This document shows, piece after piece, positions 24,901 through 38,066 of a stretch of DNA of 64,000 nucleotides (position 1 is the first letter of the stretch; each line of letters begins with the position of its first letter). This DNA is from Paragonimus skrjabini miyazakii (Eukaryota; Platyhelminthes; Trematoda; Plagiorchiida; Troglotrematidae): the NCBI GenBank assembly GCA_014338405.1, contig JTDE01000164.1, forward strand, positions 1 through 64,000, given 5' to 3'. The position numbers and the translations under genes are program-made. The notes beneath the pieces were generated by a model. It worked only from the letters and a program-made list of their open reading frames with translations, searched no databases and was not told where the DNA came from.

Positions 24901-26186
24901 TTTCTTGAATAACCCCCGACGAATGTAGCATGAGGCCTCTGAAACAATTCGTGACGGACAATTGTTTTAACTAACCAATCATCAGAATAAAAGTCCGCGT
25001 AATTTCATCAAATTAGAACGTCTGACGTGAAATAACCAAAACCGCTTTAAATATTTAACCTCTAATCAGTCGGTTGAATGAAGACTAACCTCAACCTAAC
25101 AGAGGAGTCCTGATCACGAGACCATCTATTAGACTGAACATAACGATTCGGTTTATGCCTCGTTCAAAATGATCGGGCAAGCTGAATATTGCTCATTCAG
25201 TGTTGTGACTGGGCGTTTGGATGCAATTTTTGGGAGAGCTTTAACACTTGGTTGTTAATACTAGTATGGATCTTTATTCTTGCAGTACACTCTAGAGCCT
25301 TTAGAACTCCTGAGAACAAGAATATTCTCGTAACACAACATGACAAAGATAGAAGCAATTTAGTTTGAATAAGACAACAACTTCTAGTCAAGAGTTCAGC
25401 CATAAGAAGCTTTCACCGACATTTTGCAACATGCAATAAGTACAGATCCACAGTCCGAAAGACTTCAATCGGTTAGTCCTGTTTTTTCTGGTCCATGCGT
25501 TCTACCCAGGACCGACAAGCCAGGCGAACCGGTATGGTCTGTTCGTGAGTTGCATCATTTAGGTTAGCATTGTGTCCAATAAACACATACATATTTTAAA
25601 GGGACCGCACTTACGAGGTACTCCCAACGATCCATTCCAGTTTACCAGTGGATTCCACAGTCAGTATGACAGCGTCATAACCTTATTCCCAGTGCATTCA
25701 CTACCAATAAATGTCGGCTAGAGCAAACTGAAGTGTTTACCGCTGAGTCTTTCTACAGACAATATGTCAGACGACAGTCGACATGGGGACGATATTTGAT
25801 TTCTACTGAACTTCGGGAATTACTTTCCAGTTCCCTTTCGCAAGTTCATTCAGGCTGAGTTGGATGCCCAGATCGATCGACAGAATGGTTCACTAATCTC
25901 GTAAACGCTGCAGTTGGCTTCGTAGACACGTCTAGGGAATGGTAATATGGAAGTGGAACTCGTGTTTCTTGATGGGTAGCCATGTGTGCAACTAGGGACA
26001 TGTGCCCTGGCTTATGATAGTTGACAGACGGACAGGACAGTGAAAATACGGAACTAATGATTAGTAGACTAGTGACGACCTTAACATGAATCGTTTTTAG
26101 GCACAGGTGGAATCTTGATGTTACTTACACAGGCAATCAGAAAACTCGCGGACAGTTTTTCACGAATGCTCTAAAAAATCACTGTA

Positions 26187-26970
26187 ATCTACAAGCGCTA
26201 CGTAAACGATAACTCAGCCGATTTAAACACTATAGTACTCTAACTAACATTTTAAAACTGAAACAAGCTCATTTAAATCTGTAGAGAGCAATGATTGTGT
26301 TTTATTTTCCTGAATATCTTAGCCACACGATTGTTACGTGACCCCATATGGAGACTTATTTAAAGAAACCCTATTTAGACAGTTCAGTGCATACATTTTA
26401 GAATCTTTCGTCCGTACAGTGCAAAACAATCCTGGTAACAAGCCACATTGACAGCGAACAACGCACGGATGACAACCTGCTGTCAGAACGCACCACATTG
26501 ATTTCCAATTTACAAGTTAACATGTTCCACTAGAAATTATAGTCACTGTATTATAACACAGTAAGAAAAAAAGTCAGTCTATTGACTGTGCACTAAGAGC
26601 TTCTGTTTCTAGGCTAATGCTGGTCAGCAGTAAAACACAAGCGTACACCAACAACCACTTTGTCTAGAACTTATAAGGGAAAGTTTGTATGCACAGTACA
26701 ATCTCCAGTCTTCAAGAATGTGCAAACACTATGGATTCCATATTTTACTGTTTGTGGGGATATTCGAATAACTACAGTGCAAGCCGCGTAGGGATGACAA
26801 ACAAACAGCTAACTGATCGTATCAAAGATCATACTCCCAAGCGTCTAGAATTCACAACTTAGAAGGTGACAATCAACATCTAGAACCAACACTAACAGGG
26901 TACAAAAAAATGACACAAACAGTGTTTACGACACAGTTCCCGTGATGTTTCACAGCTGGAGGAAATACAT
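26187..26970 (+). mobile_element. PLE-B: heavily decayed Penelope-like element (RT C-part and GIY-YIG)
   Basis: Read across several frames, the order of conserved PLE blocks is preserved. IYKRYVNDNSADLNT (from 26187) stands for the RT motif C box YVDD with Asp to Asn. Then comes a segment near 26370-26430 with YILESFVRTVQNN, like the SFVP..xK block after the RT. Last is the GIY-YIG region TNKQLTDRIKDHTPKRL (about 26798-26850), preceded by YCLWGYSNNYSASRVG where the family has C.C...YVG. Stops and frameshifts separate them. PLE RT-endonucleases prime at exposed 3' ends; this copy cannot encode one. The co-linear order of three weak matches is the main support. Confidence 0.6.
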
Positions 26971-29900
26971 AAACCGAAGCACTTACTTTTTGATGATTAA
27001 ACTTTAAAATTCCTCTATATGTTAAAAAGTAATTTGCTTAGACTTTGCGATTAGCTCAATATTCAATTGTCCCGTATATTTTACTTCTGTTACTCACTTT
27101 AGCCTGGACCTCAAGTCTGTGTTACTTTGTCTCACTGATTTGGTCATAATACAAGAAATGTTGATCTGACCTTCACATGATTTCCGCCTACCAATTTGTA
27201 TTATTTTTAGATCACTGCCGTGTCAAAATCAGCCATGATAATAACGTCTGAATGCTTAATGTATGTTGCGTATGTGTGCGTCAAAACTAATCATGAACGG
27301 TTGCTCACCGTAAAGGTATCGGCAAGCAGGAACGGCTTACACTGTGAGCAACGGTCAAGTCGAACGTGGTTCGGCAATCTGCAAGTTTTCCAGACTAAAG
27401 TAACTTCACATAGCTTGGAAAAGTACACGTAGCTGCATTTGTGCACGCTCATTCGGGCTTGCTATAAACCTCAAGTTGAACATAACCCACAATTCCCGTA
27501 GACTTTCCAGTCAGCCCCTTACAGAAAAAAGCATTATACTCGAGATTTGCTCTCATTGGAGCTCGCGCACAAATGCATATCCTTGCCACTGCCGGCACTA
27601 GAACCACGGCTACGCTGTTCATGAGACAACCGTGTTTGCCACTGCGCCCTTGGTCTCATTAGGCACAACCGAACTATCATATGTGAACGCTCAACCACTT
27701 TCGTTTGCGAGTAAAGATTAGGTTGCCCGATCGTCTCGATAGGGGACACAGTTACTGTCTCTTAACTCCAATCGATAACCCCGTGATTAAGACTTCCTAG
27801 ACAGGTCGAAATCTCCGATCTCATTAAACCTGCTAGGCAATATTGCTAGGAACCGCCCTCCAACTACACACGGAAAATAGGTTGTTTTTCTACTTGGTAA
27901 TGAGTATTGTGTCAAATCAAAGGACTAAACTGGACGGTATCCAAGTGTTGTATCGGATAACGATAACCATCTACACCTCTTGTAATGATTAGTGATGCAA
28001 ATACTTAAAATGACATTCCGCATCCGGATTCCGTCATGTTTGGACATATCAGGTAGAGGTAGTCTGAACTGAGAATATAACCAGCAACCGTTCTCGTTAC
28101 GACAAGAAACTCTTATACGCTCGGCAGCCAGTTCTATGAGCACTATTTTCTGCATGGGATTTTGTCCATCGGTATAAATAGAACGAATAACAAGTTATAG
28201 CCCATTCAAACTCCTAAGTATTTGGTTGCGATTCTACATTTCGTTAATAAGCAATTGTATTTTAAACCTACTACTTCGTCCATTCAGTATGTCTCATGAG
28301 TAAGATGTCAGATTAATGGTTGTTCACTGATTGGTCGATTACGCTGCCAGTTAGATGAGCATCTCTATTAGTTACACTGCACAAATTTCACCATTTTGGA
28401 AATTTCGGGTCATTACAAGAAAAAACGTTATATGTGTTTGTTTCCATCGGTTTCGAAGTCATAATATATCATGAAAACAATTTTGTTTTCGCTCTGTAAC
28501 AAACAAAAGTACAAACAAATGATATGAACAGAAAGACAAAGCTGTGACATACATCTATTTGGCTCATGTTGATGTCTGAAAATGCCACACTTTTTGAAAA
28601 CAGTCGGATCCTTGATGAGACTCGCCCATGGATGGTGAGGTCATTTGAAAAATGCAAGGACTGTTGAACGGAAGCTAAAAGGATTGGAGAAAGTTACAAA
28701 ACTGCTTGTCTGTTAACTGTATGCCAATATGATAAGCTGCATAAAAAGCAAAGAGGTGGCCAAAAGTCAAATAGCCTGACAGCAATAGTTGACAGATTGA
28801 CGGAATGGGTCGCGAACGATCCAATCATGACCTAAGCAAATGTTGGATCTTTAACCAAAGTTCAATTCAAAATGAATATCGTTCATTACCGTATGAAGGT
28901 ATCACGACTTCCCTAGGGAATCTTCGGAATACAACTTTTTCACCAATACCAAATCAAACGAAGAAATCAGAGAACGTTTTTGTTTCCACCTCATGGTATG
29001 CTGTAGGCAACAGTAATTAGTTGGATAGATTGGTGAAGTGAATTTCAACTTTTTCTGCATTCGCACAATGGGACGTTCCTAAAAGTTTACGAGAATGCAT
29101 AATCGTCACCAGCTGTTTCAAAAACGCAGCCCTCATTTGATACGGTCTGCCATTCACTCACTAAATGCGAGAAAGCTATGAAGATGGAATAGAATTAGCA
29201 TGGTATTACAGTGCTGTTTTGTCTACATTTGTCTGCTTTCCAATCTTAGTAAAAACAGAGGGGAGACTTATGTCGTGAGATGTTTAAATTTCGATGTACT
29301 CTTGTCGGTAGCCAATACAAAATCAACAAAACCGCATTTAGCAACAAAGAGTGAACGAAACAACGAAATAATTTGATCTTTCGCATGGTAATAGTGCAAT
29401 CATTTGCATGGAAAGTAGGCTGAATTGTGTCAACGTCCTCTGTGCACAAACATTTGGTCAGTGTTTTGTGAAACGTTGTTTGATAACTCGCACAAGTTTG
29501 TATCCGCCCTAATGTGTCAACTTTGCCGTTTGTTCGCCACAGAGCCATCGAGAAGCCCAAATAAATGACTGATATAGTCTTTCTTAAGCCAGATCAGTGT
29601 CCTGACATTGTCATAATGAAGGACGAGGAACATGTATTCAAGATAAATGAGATGTTTTTCGAAGTAAGGAAATTTCAGTTGAATACCGTTCCTGGAAACT
29701 AATTCCTGAATTAAATGCGAACATCCATTAAACTGTTAGTACTGATGCTACATGGGTACACTTCTGAAGTTCAGTGTAAGAAGCTGAAACTGAAAGGCAC
29801 GCAGTCACCGAAAACGATAGGTTCGCCAAAAACTCACAAAAGATATCACATTGCGACTGATCTTACTCATGGACAATTCCGCATGCCATAGTTTTGCGCG

Positions 29901-30101
29901 AGGGCTGGTAGGCATCTGCAAAGTGGCTGGTGAATTGTAATCCCCCAATCATGTTCGTAGCACTTCCGAGTTGATAAAAACATTAGCAAACAATCCAGTA
30001 AGTCATAGATGACGCGTTCAATCGACGCCGACTTTAAATTTAACAATACACCGCATCGTGAATTTATTGATCGCCTATGCAATTTTATTTCTAATCAGAA
30101 T
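26971..30101. other. AT-rich stretch with no supported gene
   Basis: The 104-codon minus-strand frame at 29246-29560 and others have no domain or splice support. RT motifs for PLE-C were looked for upstream of 30102 and none was convincing. Confidence 0.4.
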
Positions 30102-30415
30102 GTAAGTTTTGTGGTCAATGCAAAGAGGTATACATAGGCAGGACAAGTCGGCGTTTGCAGTAATTCATGGTGGGGCACATTTTTAAGTGGTTATCAACTG
30201 CAGTGTGAAAAACGACCACATGATTGCAACAAATTCGAAACCCCAGGTTTCATCGATCGGGGAACATCTTGGCAACCGGACACCCATTTCACTCGCTCAA
30301 ATCTTTTCTGGCAATATTACGTAATCGTTACCCGAACCCGTTAACGACTTTTGACGCAATACTAACCAGACAACACCAGCTAGCTCTGTGTGCACGGAAG
30401 GCGCCGATGTAATTC
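30102..30415 (+). mobile_element. PLE-C: GIY-YIG endonuclease fragment of a Penelope-like element
   Basis: From 30102 the frame reads CKFCGQCKEVYIGRTSRRLQ and then a TAA. C.C followed by YIGRTxRxL is the hallmark of the PLE GIY-YIG nuclease. After a small frame change, HIFKWLSTAV matches the following EHxPxWL block. The C-terminal part is in two frames: SSIGEHL, then (30224-30412) ATGHPFHSLKSFLAI... ending LALCARKAPM, matching the family's H.L..GH...P..SF block and its ..LC.QK end. At least two frameshifts and one stop make it a pseudogene. It is 5'-truncated. Confidence 0.75.
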
Positions 30416-33400
30416 AGTTTTCTTTCCGTGAAGCATACTGCACTATTAGCACGCGAAATTTCAAATCCATTCGACTGGCTCATTCAAGTGTTCCTGCTAA
30501 CTGCAGTTCATAAACAATTTGCTGGTTTTACGTTGGCGATTGATGAGAGAAGATTAAAATGTCATCATCCCACGACTTGTCTCTTTCCTCTGTTTTGATT
30601 AGATTAATAGATATAACTCAGTGTTTTAAATTTTTCCTACGAACCCTCCCTGTATGCCTTTTCATCATTCACTGCTTCCATTCACTATTTGATTACTTTA
30701 TTCCATATCCAATCAGCACAACGTTTAGAGACAACAATGCTATTTTCAACTGAATAAGGTGGAATTATGCCCTTAGATTTGTAATGAGTGACATCGCCTC
30801 TTTTGTGCTTGACATTAACATCGGAGACATTGAATTGTCTTTAACAAGATCGTTAATAGGGAAAGAAGACATAGTAGTAAAATATTTACACCCATTATCT
30901 CATCATTTACGTGCAGGACAAGTTTGTGCGTATACCATTTGCATAAGACAGTATAACAAAATACGTTATCCAGGAAAAACAGAAGACCCCACAGTTGTGT
31001 TTTATACCGGCGTGAGAAACATTTTCAAGTTCGTCGTGAGAAAAACAGTTTACTGAACGGTTTGTGCATGAACTGGGTGAAATGCTGTATATTGATCAAC
31101 ATTGTTATAGAGAACACGTTTAAGCTTGACTTTCTGCAACCGTCAGTAGATTACCGGAACTGATTTTGCCTGCAAAGTTACCAGTTTACTCTAGGTTCCT
31201 TGCACTAACATAAGTCTGTCTGGAAGTCGTGCGCCTTGCTGGAAGTGTGACTAGAGTATACACTGGACTTCCAGACGTTTATTAATGTGCCAGGGCTGTC
31301 AACTAACCGAACGTCATTCAGAAAAAAGATATTAAAACAGGCTAAAACTTTTAATGCAGTACTACCGTATAAAAAATTATAAGATAGACTAAACCAACAG
31401 AACGCAACACCAAATGAACGAAAACCTATTGACTTCCGGGACAGTAAATCAATCAAAAGTGTAAACCTATAACATATTGAACGCAACAACCACAAAGCAA
31501 GCAGCAAGCAATATGACAGAGACTGGAGTGTAGCAACTCAACCTGAAATGGTGCGTTAAAGTCACAAAGAAATCTGGTGAAATGAACCTTTGAAAAAGCA
31601 GTTGTTTGCAGAGGACTTGATTGAATGAAGTTGTTCAACGTTTGAGCTAACTGCGACTCCTTATAAGTTGGCTTATTTCACACAAAAAAGAATGAAATGC
31701 TACAGAATTTTTCACAAACATAGGATTGTGGCTAGGCTCTTAAGGCCTTCCAAGCCAAATGTAGCTACCGAAGTGGGGGTGACTGGTAACAAATGATCCT
31801 TCATCGCCAGTTGCATCCTGCTGCTGGGCTTGGTTTCCGTCACATCTCTTGGGCAAGCAGATATGCCATTTGAACAAACCGTGGTTTACTTCTCAATACA
31901 CTTCAAGGTTGTGACCATTAAAGTATTCTACTATTTACCTCAGGTCATATATGTCTACGGTTTTGGGGGTTATCAACCAACATGACTAAGTTACCTATTT
32001 TCAAACTTTGCTCGCTCCCAACCCTATTGATTCACAAATATTCTCTGATCAAGCGCTTAGAGCGTACTCTTTCAACAGTTTGCACTTGCTTATATATCTT
32101 ACCACATCCTTGCATCGAGTGTGTATGAATGTATAGGACTGAACTTGTAATGATCGACCAATCGCTTTGTCTTAATTCTGAAGGGCAGTCTAGGCCATCA
32201 CAAAGAATGTCCAGTGATCTGTTGATCACGTTTCCTTCAACTCTACTCTAGCAAGTGTAAAATAATTTATCAGCTGATACTTGTTGTCTTAAAACTCCCA
32301 CAGTAATTTCCGTGGTGTGACTATCATAAATACTCACTTCCCTCTATTGACTAACACTGGGTAGAGTAGATTGCACACTGGCACAACATGGAAACAACGC
32401 CTTACGATGTGTCTATTGACCAACATCTATTGGTTCCCGACTTAACTCTGGTTTTGTTTTGGCGAGGGTGAAACCTTTTACTCTAAACAACACTTTAGGA
32501 ACACCCTGGTAGTCAGTAAACCTCATCAAACTCTTCAAAAAGGAAACGATCGATAGTGCCTATGCCAATTCCACGCACACATTCCTCTCTTGTTTTTCAA
32601 ACTATTGAAGAACGCTCTGTAATTTGTTCACAGTGCTTACCAAATACTTTACACCACAAGCTGATACTTAAGCCAATCATGATTATGTTGCCTGTAATTT
32701 ATATCCACTTTTTTGGTCGTGATTGAATATTGTAAATAAAGTGTTTGTGAAAATCAATTTGGGCAAGTTGGTATGTCAATTTTTATAGCTTGTCATCTCT
32801 AAACCATAAACAATACTTAAATCATTGTCGCAGATTGCACCAAAATACCCATTGATGACTTAACTGCTAGCTAGTTGTGCCGTTTATCCCAGACTCAGTG
32901 CAGACTGTGTACCAATGCTGACGTACAGAATTTCAGTCTGTCTCGAGCTCTTAGAAGGAATTAAATTTTTTTGGAAGGGTACGGTTTTACAAATAGTATG
33001 AGTTAGTGCCTACAAGTTTCAGCCTTTGCCGTTCCCATAACAAGATATGTGGTCGAAGTCTACCCGGTACACATACCTAAAAGGAGACAGAAACCACCAA
33101 ACCGGTCGTAAACTTCCGAGGAATTTTGACCATTAATGAAGTACTTCTTACGTCACCGTGCCTTAGTAAAAGTTTATTTGCGTTTCCAGCGACAGCTCAC
33201 TAGCATGCGCTGTTCAGATTCCCTTGTGGGAGTTTGATCCGAATTTAACGGACTGCGGCAATTTTTATCCGAAGCTGAAAGCTTTCAAGCGCAACAATTA
33301 GACTTGCAGGGCATATATGATCAAACCCTTTCCAACTCTTGTTATCTACAGGTAAATTCTGGGTAACTTTCTGGTAGGTTTTGTTGCCCTCTATCTAAAC

Positions 33401-35479
33401 ATTGAAAATGCCTGATATTTAGCCAAATCTATTGCATTTTTGCTTTTCACTGATGTCTCACTTGTCTGAGAGCTGACACAATTGCATTCCACCATCAGCC
33501 TATTTTAATGATGCCACTTCGGCGAAAGATAACCTGATCTCTTTGTTGTTTAAAAAAGGGCATCTTATTGTGTGATGAAAAGGAGACCGAAATCGTACCG
33601 CACCTGTCATCAACTGAAGTGGCGTGTTAAAATCTATTTAGTCGCTCACGTGCACAATACGGAAGGGTAGGATAGCCCATCACACATGCATAAACAGCCT
33701 ATAAAGAACAATGCGTTATTTGTCAGCAAAATGATTGTCTGTTCTGCTGACATTTTAAATGCTGCCGAATATCTGTCGAGCTGGTAATCGGGGTGGAATA
33801 CCATTTATTTCGAATATGTTGTTACCTGATAGGCTGGACGCTATGGAAGTGTGTACGCCTAGCCAGCCGCCCTATTTGCGGTATGCTTGAGCAGAAGCGC
33901 TGTTGAGAAATATTCTCCATTGTTTCAGAGTTGCCCGTTCTTGAGGATCTAAGTGGCTTGCTTGATGCTGCTATTCGCAGCATCGTTCAAACGTTATGAG
34001 AACAAGACTTATAGCAAGATGGATTTGTTAGACAGGCGGCGTTATTAGGGGTCTGGTAGATTTGCTTTCAACAGTCTCTGATTAGTTAAACTTCAGTTTG
34101 GCGTTAGTCATTTTGCTGAAGGTGCTACACAATGGTCCTCTTACCAAGATTGTTCTACCAAAGCTATTAACTCCCTTTTTCACACAATACATGCATCCGG
34201 TGTTGAAATGAAGCACAATCCATCACGTAAAAGGGATTTTACTGGCTAAGCAAGCTGCTAACTGAAACAGTTTCTGAACACATCGAAATTTTATCAGGTT
34301 GAACATGAGCATCACTAAAAGTACTTATTAGTATTCCCCTCATTTTTCACTTGACCGCCCATGACCATTTGACCTAGTAACGTAACCGTCCTTATCAGTT
34401 TCATATTGCGTCATCCGAATGCCTTGTTCTTGAGTTTCGATCATTCTGACCTTACTTATCACGCCCGAATTCTTTAACATTGTTGTCATGCCTGCTTGCT
34501 ATATATTGATTGCACTAATTTCGCTCTGGTAACAGATGAGATGCGAACGAAATGTCCGTGCACAACACATCTTACGCCATACTGTTAGCCTTTGTCAGAT
34601 TTTTGTATGTATACAGAATCTAGACACAAGTTTTATGACGTCTTTTGCTGACGTTTATTTAAGTGGACTGAAGACCATACAGGATATGTTGCTTTACCTC
34701 CAGTTTTACATAACGGCCAGAGTTTATCTCGTTTGAAATAAACGCCGTAGGATACTGTTGATGAATTCTTTCCAAGATCACCGTGTGAATTACGCGTTCT
34801 TATTTTCCATACGTGCAGCGGATAACAACAGACAGACAGCACTGGAAGATAGCAAATGGTAGACAAGTGCTAGTTTCCACCTCGTACTCAACGATATGAA
34901 CCATTGATCAATGCGTAATCATCGATGTATTACAATGCAGTATGGGCTGTTGTAAGTAATATCGCACAATCGTTGCATGGGTCACCGAAACACGTTCAAG
35001 AAGGTTCACGTTGGCTTCTGTGAATTTGTTATTCATTCGTTGCATAACTTTTTTATACATCTGCTGATAACAGTTAACAATTCAGGATGTCGAACTCATC
35101 TTCTCTGAGAAAACCGATACGATATTTCATTTATCCACTTGAATTCGGTTCAATTCGTTTTTCACATAATGAATATTCTCAGAATGGGGGGGGGTGGTGA
35201 AATATTGCATCCTGATCACTGTGGAGATTATAGAAACCCAGCTGCAAACCTCAACCAGGTTTTGTTTCGGCATTCGAGCTGTCCCGGACTGCCCTGGTCG
35301 CAACAACTAGCAGAGGACCACAATCCCCATGCCCGTATTCCTTCCATGAGAATGCACTCCCCTCTTGAGACCAACTTTTATGATTGGTATGTTCTTTCCT
35401 CTGAAGATTAGTGTTACTCATGAGCGAATGTGTTCTTGAGTCTACATGTGATGATTCAGTCGTGTTTAGTGTATAGTGA
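30416..35479. other. AT-rich stretch with no firmly supported gene
   Basis: A frame at 30784-31056 (+) and one at 35139-35411 (+, containing nine consecutive G) have somewhat protein-like composition but no splice or domain evidence. An acceptor-like site lies near 35086. Nothing else stands out. Confidence 0.4.
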
Positions 35480-35657
35480 ATGGCAAGTCGGTCAACATGG
35501 TTGCTTTACGCAACCGTGGCCTCAGTTCTCGTCCTGGCCGTAGCAAGGTTATGCACTACTGCCGAGCTCCAACGGCAAAGAAACTCGTTTATCGATTCTT
35601 TTCGCAGTGGGTTGGCTGAAAATGTCTATGAGAATGCGACAGATGCTGGGATAAACT
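35480..35657 (+). CDS. candidate first coding exon of a secreted or type I membrane protein
   Basis: An ATG at 35480 opens MASRSTWLLYATVASVLVLA: a short polar N-terminus, a hydrophobic core of about 15 residues, then small residues suitable for signal peptidase. A charged mature region follows that includes a possible N-glycosylation site (ENAT). After 59 codons and one base comes a consensus donor, GTGAGT (35658-35663), so I end the exon there. The frame would otherwise run to 35824 with less coherent composition. No downstream exon was identified. The protein family is unknown. Signal-peptide prediction by eye is fairly safe; that this is an expressed exon is inference. Confidence 0.5.
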
Positions 35658-36008
35658 GTGAGTTACGTTCAGTTTGCGCAAACATTTTAGTTTCATTGTG
35701 TAGCACTTCGCTCGAAACCAACTCACCTAAAACGTTTTTTCTTCTGGGACATCTGACTGTATCTTCAATCCAATATATTTCACAGAAGTTGCACAGTAAT
35801 CAAAAGTTACTGCGGCTTTCCTGACCTTAAGGGCTGCTCGGTAAATCCTTTTTTAAGAAGGTAATCACATCAGTGTTCCACATCTTTTACACCTAAGTCA
35901 TAATGCATACATTTGCAATAAAAGAAGAAGGAATGTGGGAAAATACTCACGAGCCAGCAGTGGTAACATGGCGACAGTTGTAGCGACTCTATTCGTTATT
36001 GTCAACTA

Positions 36009-36390
36009 TGTTACAGCCACGAGGGCCACTTATACTCTTTTTGATTCCTAATGTTGTACGAGCTTAAACACTTGTTTGAACGAGTAGAGATGGCGACAAG
36101 TACCCTGCGCACTCGAACGTACGACCCCGCTGCGTACACGCTTGTTGCTCCGCTCTGTTATCGTTTCTTATTGGTATCCGTTTACTCTCGCGTTGACCTC
36201 GTAGGTCAACTACTCGCTGTATTATTCTCAACCGGTTGTTTTCGGCTCGCTCAATCCTACATTCACACTATCATCAACAAATTATTGCACTTTAACCCTC
36301 ATGACTGCCAGTATTTAATAGGTTCTCATCAAGTTCGACTCAAAAGCCAATTATCACTGGCTTCTCAATACATCGAAGAAACATTTGTTT
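36009..36390 (+). repeat. GC-richer block, possible solo LTR
   Basis: A block beginning TGTTACAGCCACGAGG and ending near GAAGAAACA is richer in G+C and CpG than its flanks. It contains CTGCGCACTCGAACGTACGACC and a 113-codon frame without family resemblance. Length (about 380 bp) and TG..CA ends suit a solo LTR of a CsRn1-type element. No matching flanking duplication was seen and there is no second copy in the window, so this stays tentative. Confidence 0.3.
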
Positions 36391-37269
36391 AGCTCATAGG
36401 CAGACGTGACGGTGGACATTGAAACATTGATCAAAACAATTGTTTGTTAACAAAAAATATCATTTTGAGTAGACAATTTCAGATGCTTGGCTTACAAAAC
36501 GAAATCTGTAAGATTCTTTCTATTCACATTCGTAAGAGTTCACAACTGGAGAGAAATGAAGGCATTTCCCAGTTAACAGTTCGTTAATGTCGATGTGCAG
36601 TGATTCTGACAAAAACAAGTGTCGTTGATCAGACAGACGTACACCAGATCCCACCTTGACAAAGCGATGAAGAAAAAATGCGTAAGAACGGATTTAGTAT
36701 ACTTAAACGATCTACACTGTTACCCATGCGAACAACGTTGATGGTTTTACCATAATGTTTTTTAGAACTGGATAAGATATATTCACGTTCCACAAAATGC
36801 ATCTCGTGCTATTCTAATAACTACAGCAGAGACAACTGAATCAAGCGCTTCTATGTCTACTCACTTGAGACGGTGCCATACTGCCACATTTCATGCCGTG
36901 CTCTGTAATTGTCTTCCACCAGCGTATTTAAATGTTTGAGAACACCACCGTTTACCCACACGACATTATCATCCAAAACACATCATAAAAAGTTACCATC
37001 ATGATCATCGTCCTATACAGCAATACATCAGCGGTTCACATTAATACCTAACTGCCACACAACCACGAAGGAAAAAACCTAAATAAGAAGAGAGAAGAAA
37101 GAAAGAAGGGGAGAGAAAGGGGACCTAACTACTAAAAATAGCTAAGTCCAAGCATACAACATCAAGGTGCCTGCACCTTGTGAACAAACGACCGAGTGAA
37201 ACTAAGCGAAGTTAGCGCGTCCTCGGCAGAACAGCATCATTACGGCTTTCACTGCCCCGCGTCATTAAG
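36391..37269. other. No gene; purine-rich tract next to the LINE 3' end
   Basis: A purine run (AAGAAGAGAGAAGAAAGAAA and onward, 37085-37125) reads as a pyrimidine tract on the minus strand. It probably lies in or just after the 3' tail of the RTE-like element. Confidence 0.45.
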
Positions 37270-37275
37270 TGCAAT

Positions 37276-38066
37276 CATGTCACAAACAATTCGGCCAAAC
37301 AACGACAGCATTCACGCCACTGAGCTCGATTAGTCGTCATCTCACCTAACGTCTCGAGTCACCGATTCTGTGAGTCACGAGGGCTCCGGCCCGGAAGACG
37401 AACTCGATCTACAGTAACCAACTACTTCGTGAACGATTTTATTTGTCTAAGCCAGGTCATCATCCGTCCACCTCGCACCTTACGCCAGTCGGCCACAGCG
37501 TCGGCAAAGATTGCTCGGTGTGGCAGACGACTAGCTGGTATCCTCAGTACATGACTTAACCATCTAAGTCTGTGCAAGTGTAATGAGTGAACAAAAGAAC
37601 TCGTTTGACAATCACTGCTAAGCACCCGCTTCCTAACCTCCTCGTTGCTCACTCATTGGTGTCAGCCGATACGAGCGACTGAACGCAGACAACAGTGGTC
37701 AAACACACGAAGACGGTTCACGTCCTCTACCCTGATCGGCCATGTTTCGCTGCCGTAAAGTAATACAGCCCTCACTGTTGTCTGATACACGCGACCCTTA
37801 AGCTTCAGAGAGATATCTTTCTGTCGCCATATGTGCCTCGGATTAGTAAACACCGCCCTAGCCTTGGTAATACGCGCCTCTATTTCAGTTCCTACACGTC
37901 CATTGCCGCCGCTGATGGAGCTTCCCAGATAAACAAACCGATCAGCAACCTCCATGAATTCATTATCTAACATTAAATCTACGTAATTATAGCAATCTAG
38001 AAGAACTTTGCATTTCGCGGCTGCAAAGCGCATTTCGAAGCATTTAGCGAAATTGCGTTTAGCCAT
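37276..38066 (-). pseudogene. LINE post-RT region and C-terminus
   Basis: The frame at 38066-37662 carries FVYLGSSISGGNGRV, RITKARAVFTNPRHIWRQ and LKGRVYQTTVRAVLLYGSET, standard blocks after the palm in this LINE family. It is followed at 37652-37422 by NEEVRKRVLSSDCQ, LHRLRWLSHVLRIPASRL and WRKVRGGRMMTWLRQ. A further frame (about 37395-37276) gives VRLPGRSPRDSQNR and NRAQWRECCRC, which ends the protein. The breaks at the frame borders are small indels. Confidence 0.85.

Larger units (their letters stand above)
14004..26186. other. About 12 kb of AT-rich DNA with no supported gene
   Basis: Dozens of 60-140 codon frames occur on both strands, as expected by chance, with no recognisable domain. 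The longest (17413-17838, -) overlaps two plus-strand frames near 17575 of similar plausibility, so neither strand is supported. Small repeats are noted separately (15257, 16274). A hairpin is at 21927. The stretch is best described as intronic or intergenic. Confidence 0.45.

Noticed and set aside
37085..37125. Purine-rich tract as a possible microsatellite or regulatory site
   Set aside because: Best explained as part of the LINE 3' tail region; no exact repeat unit.
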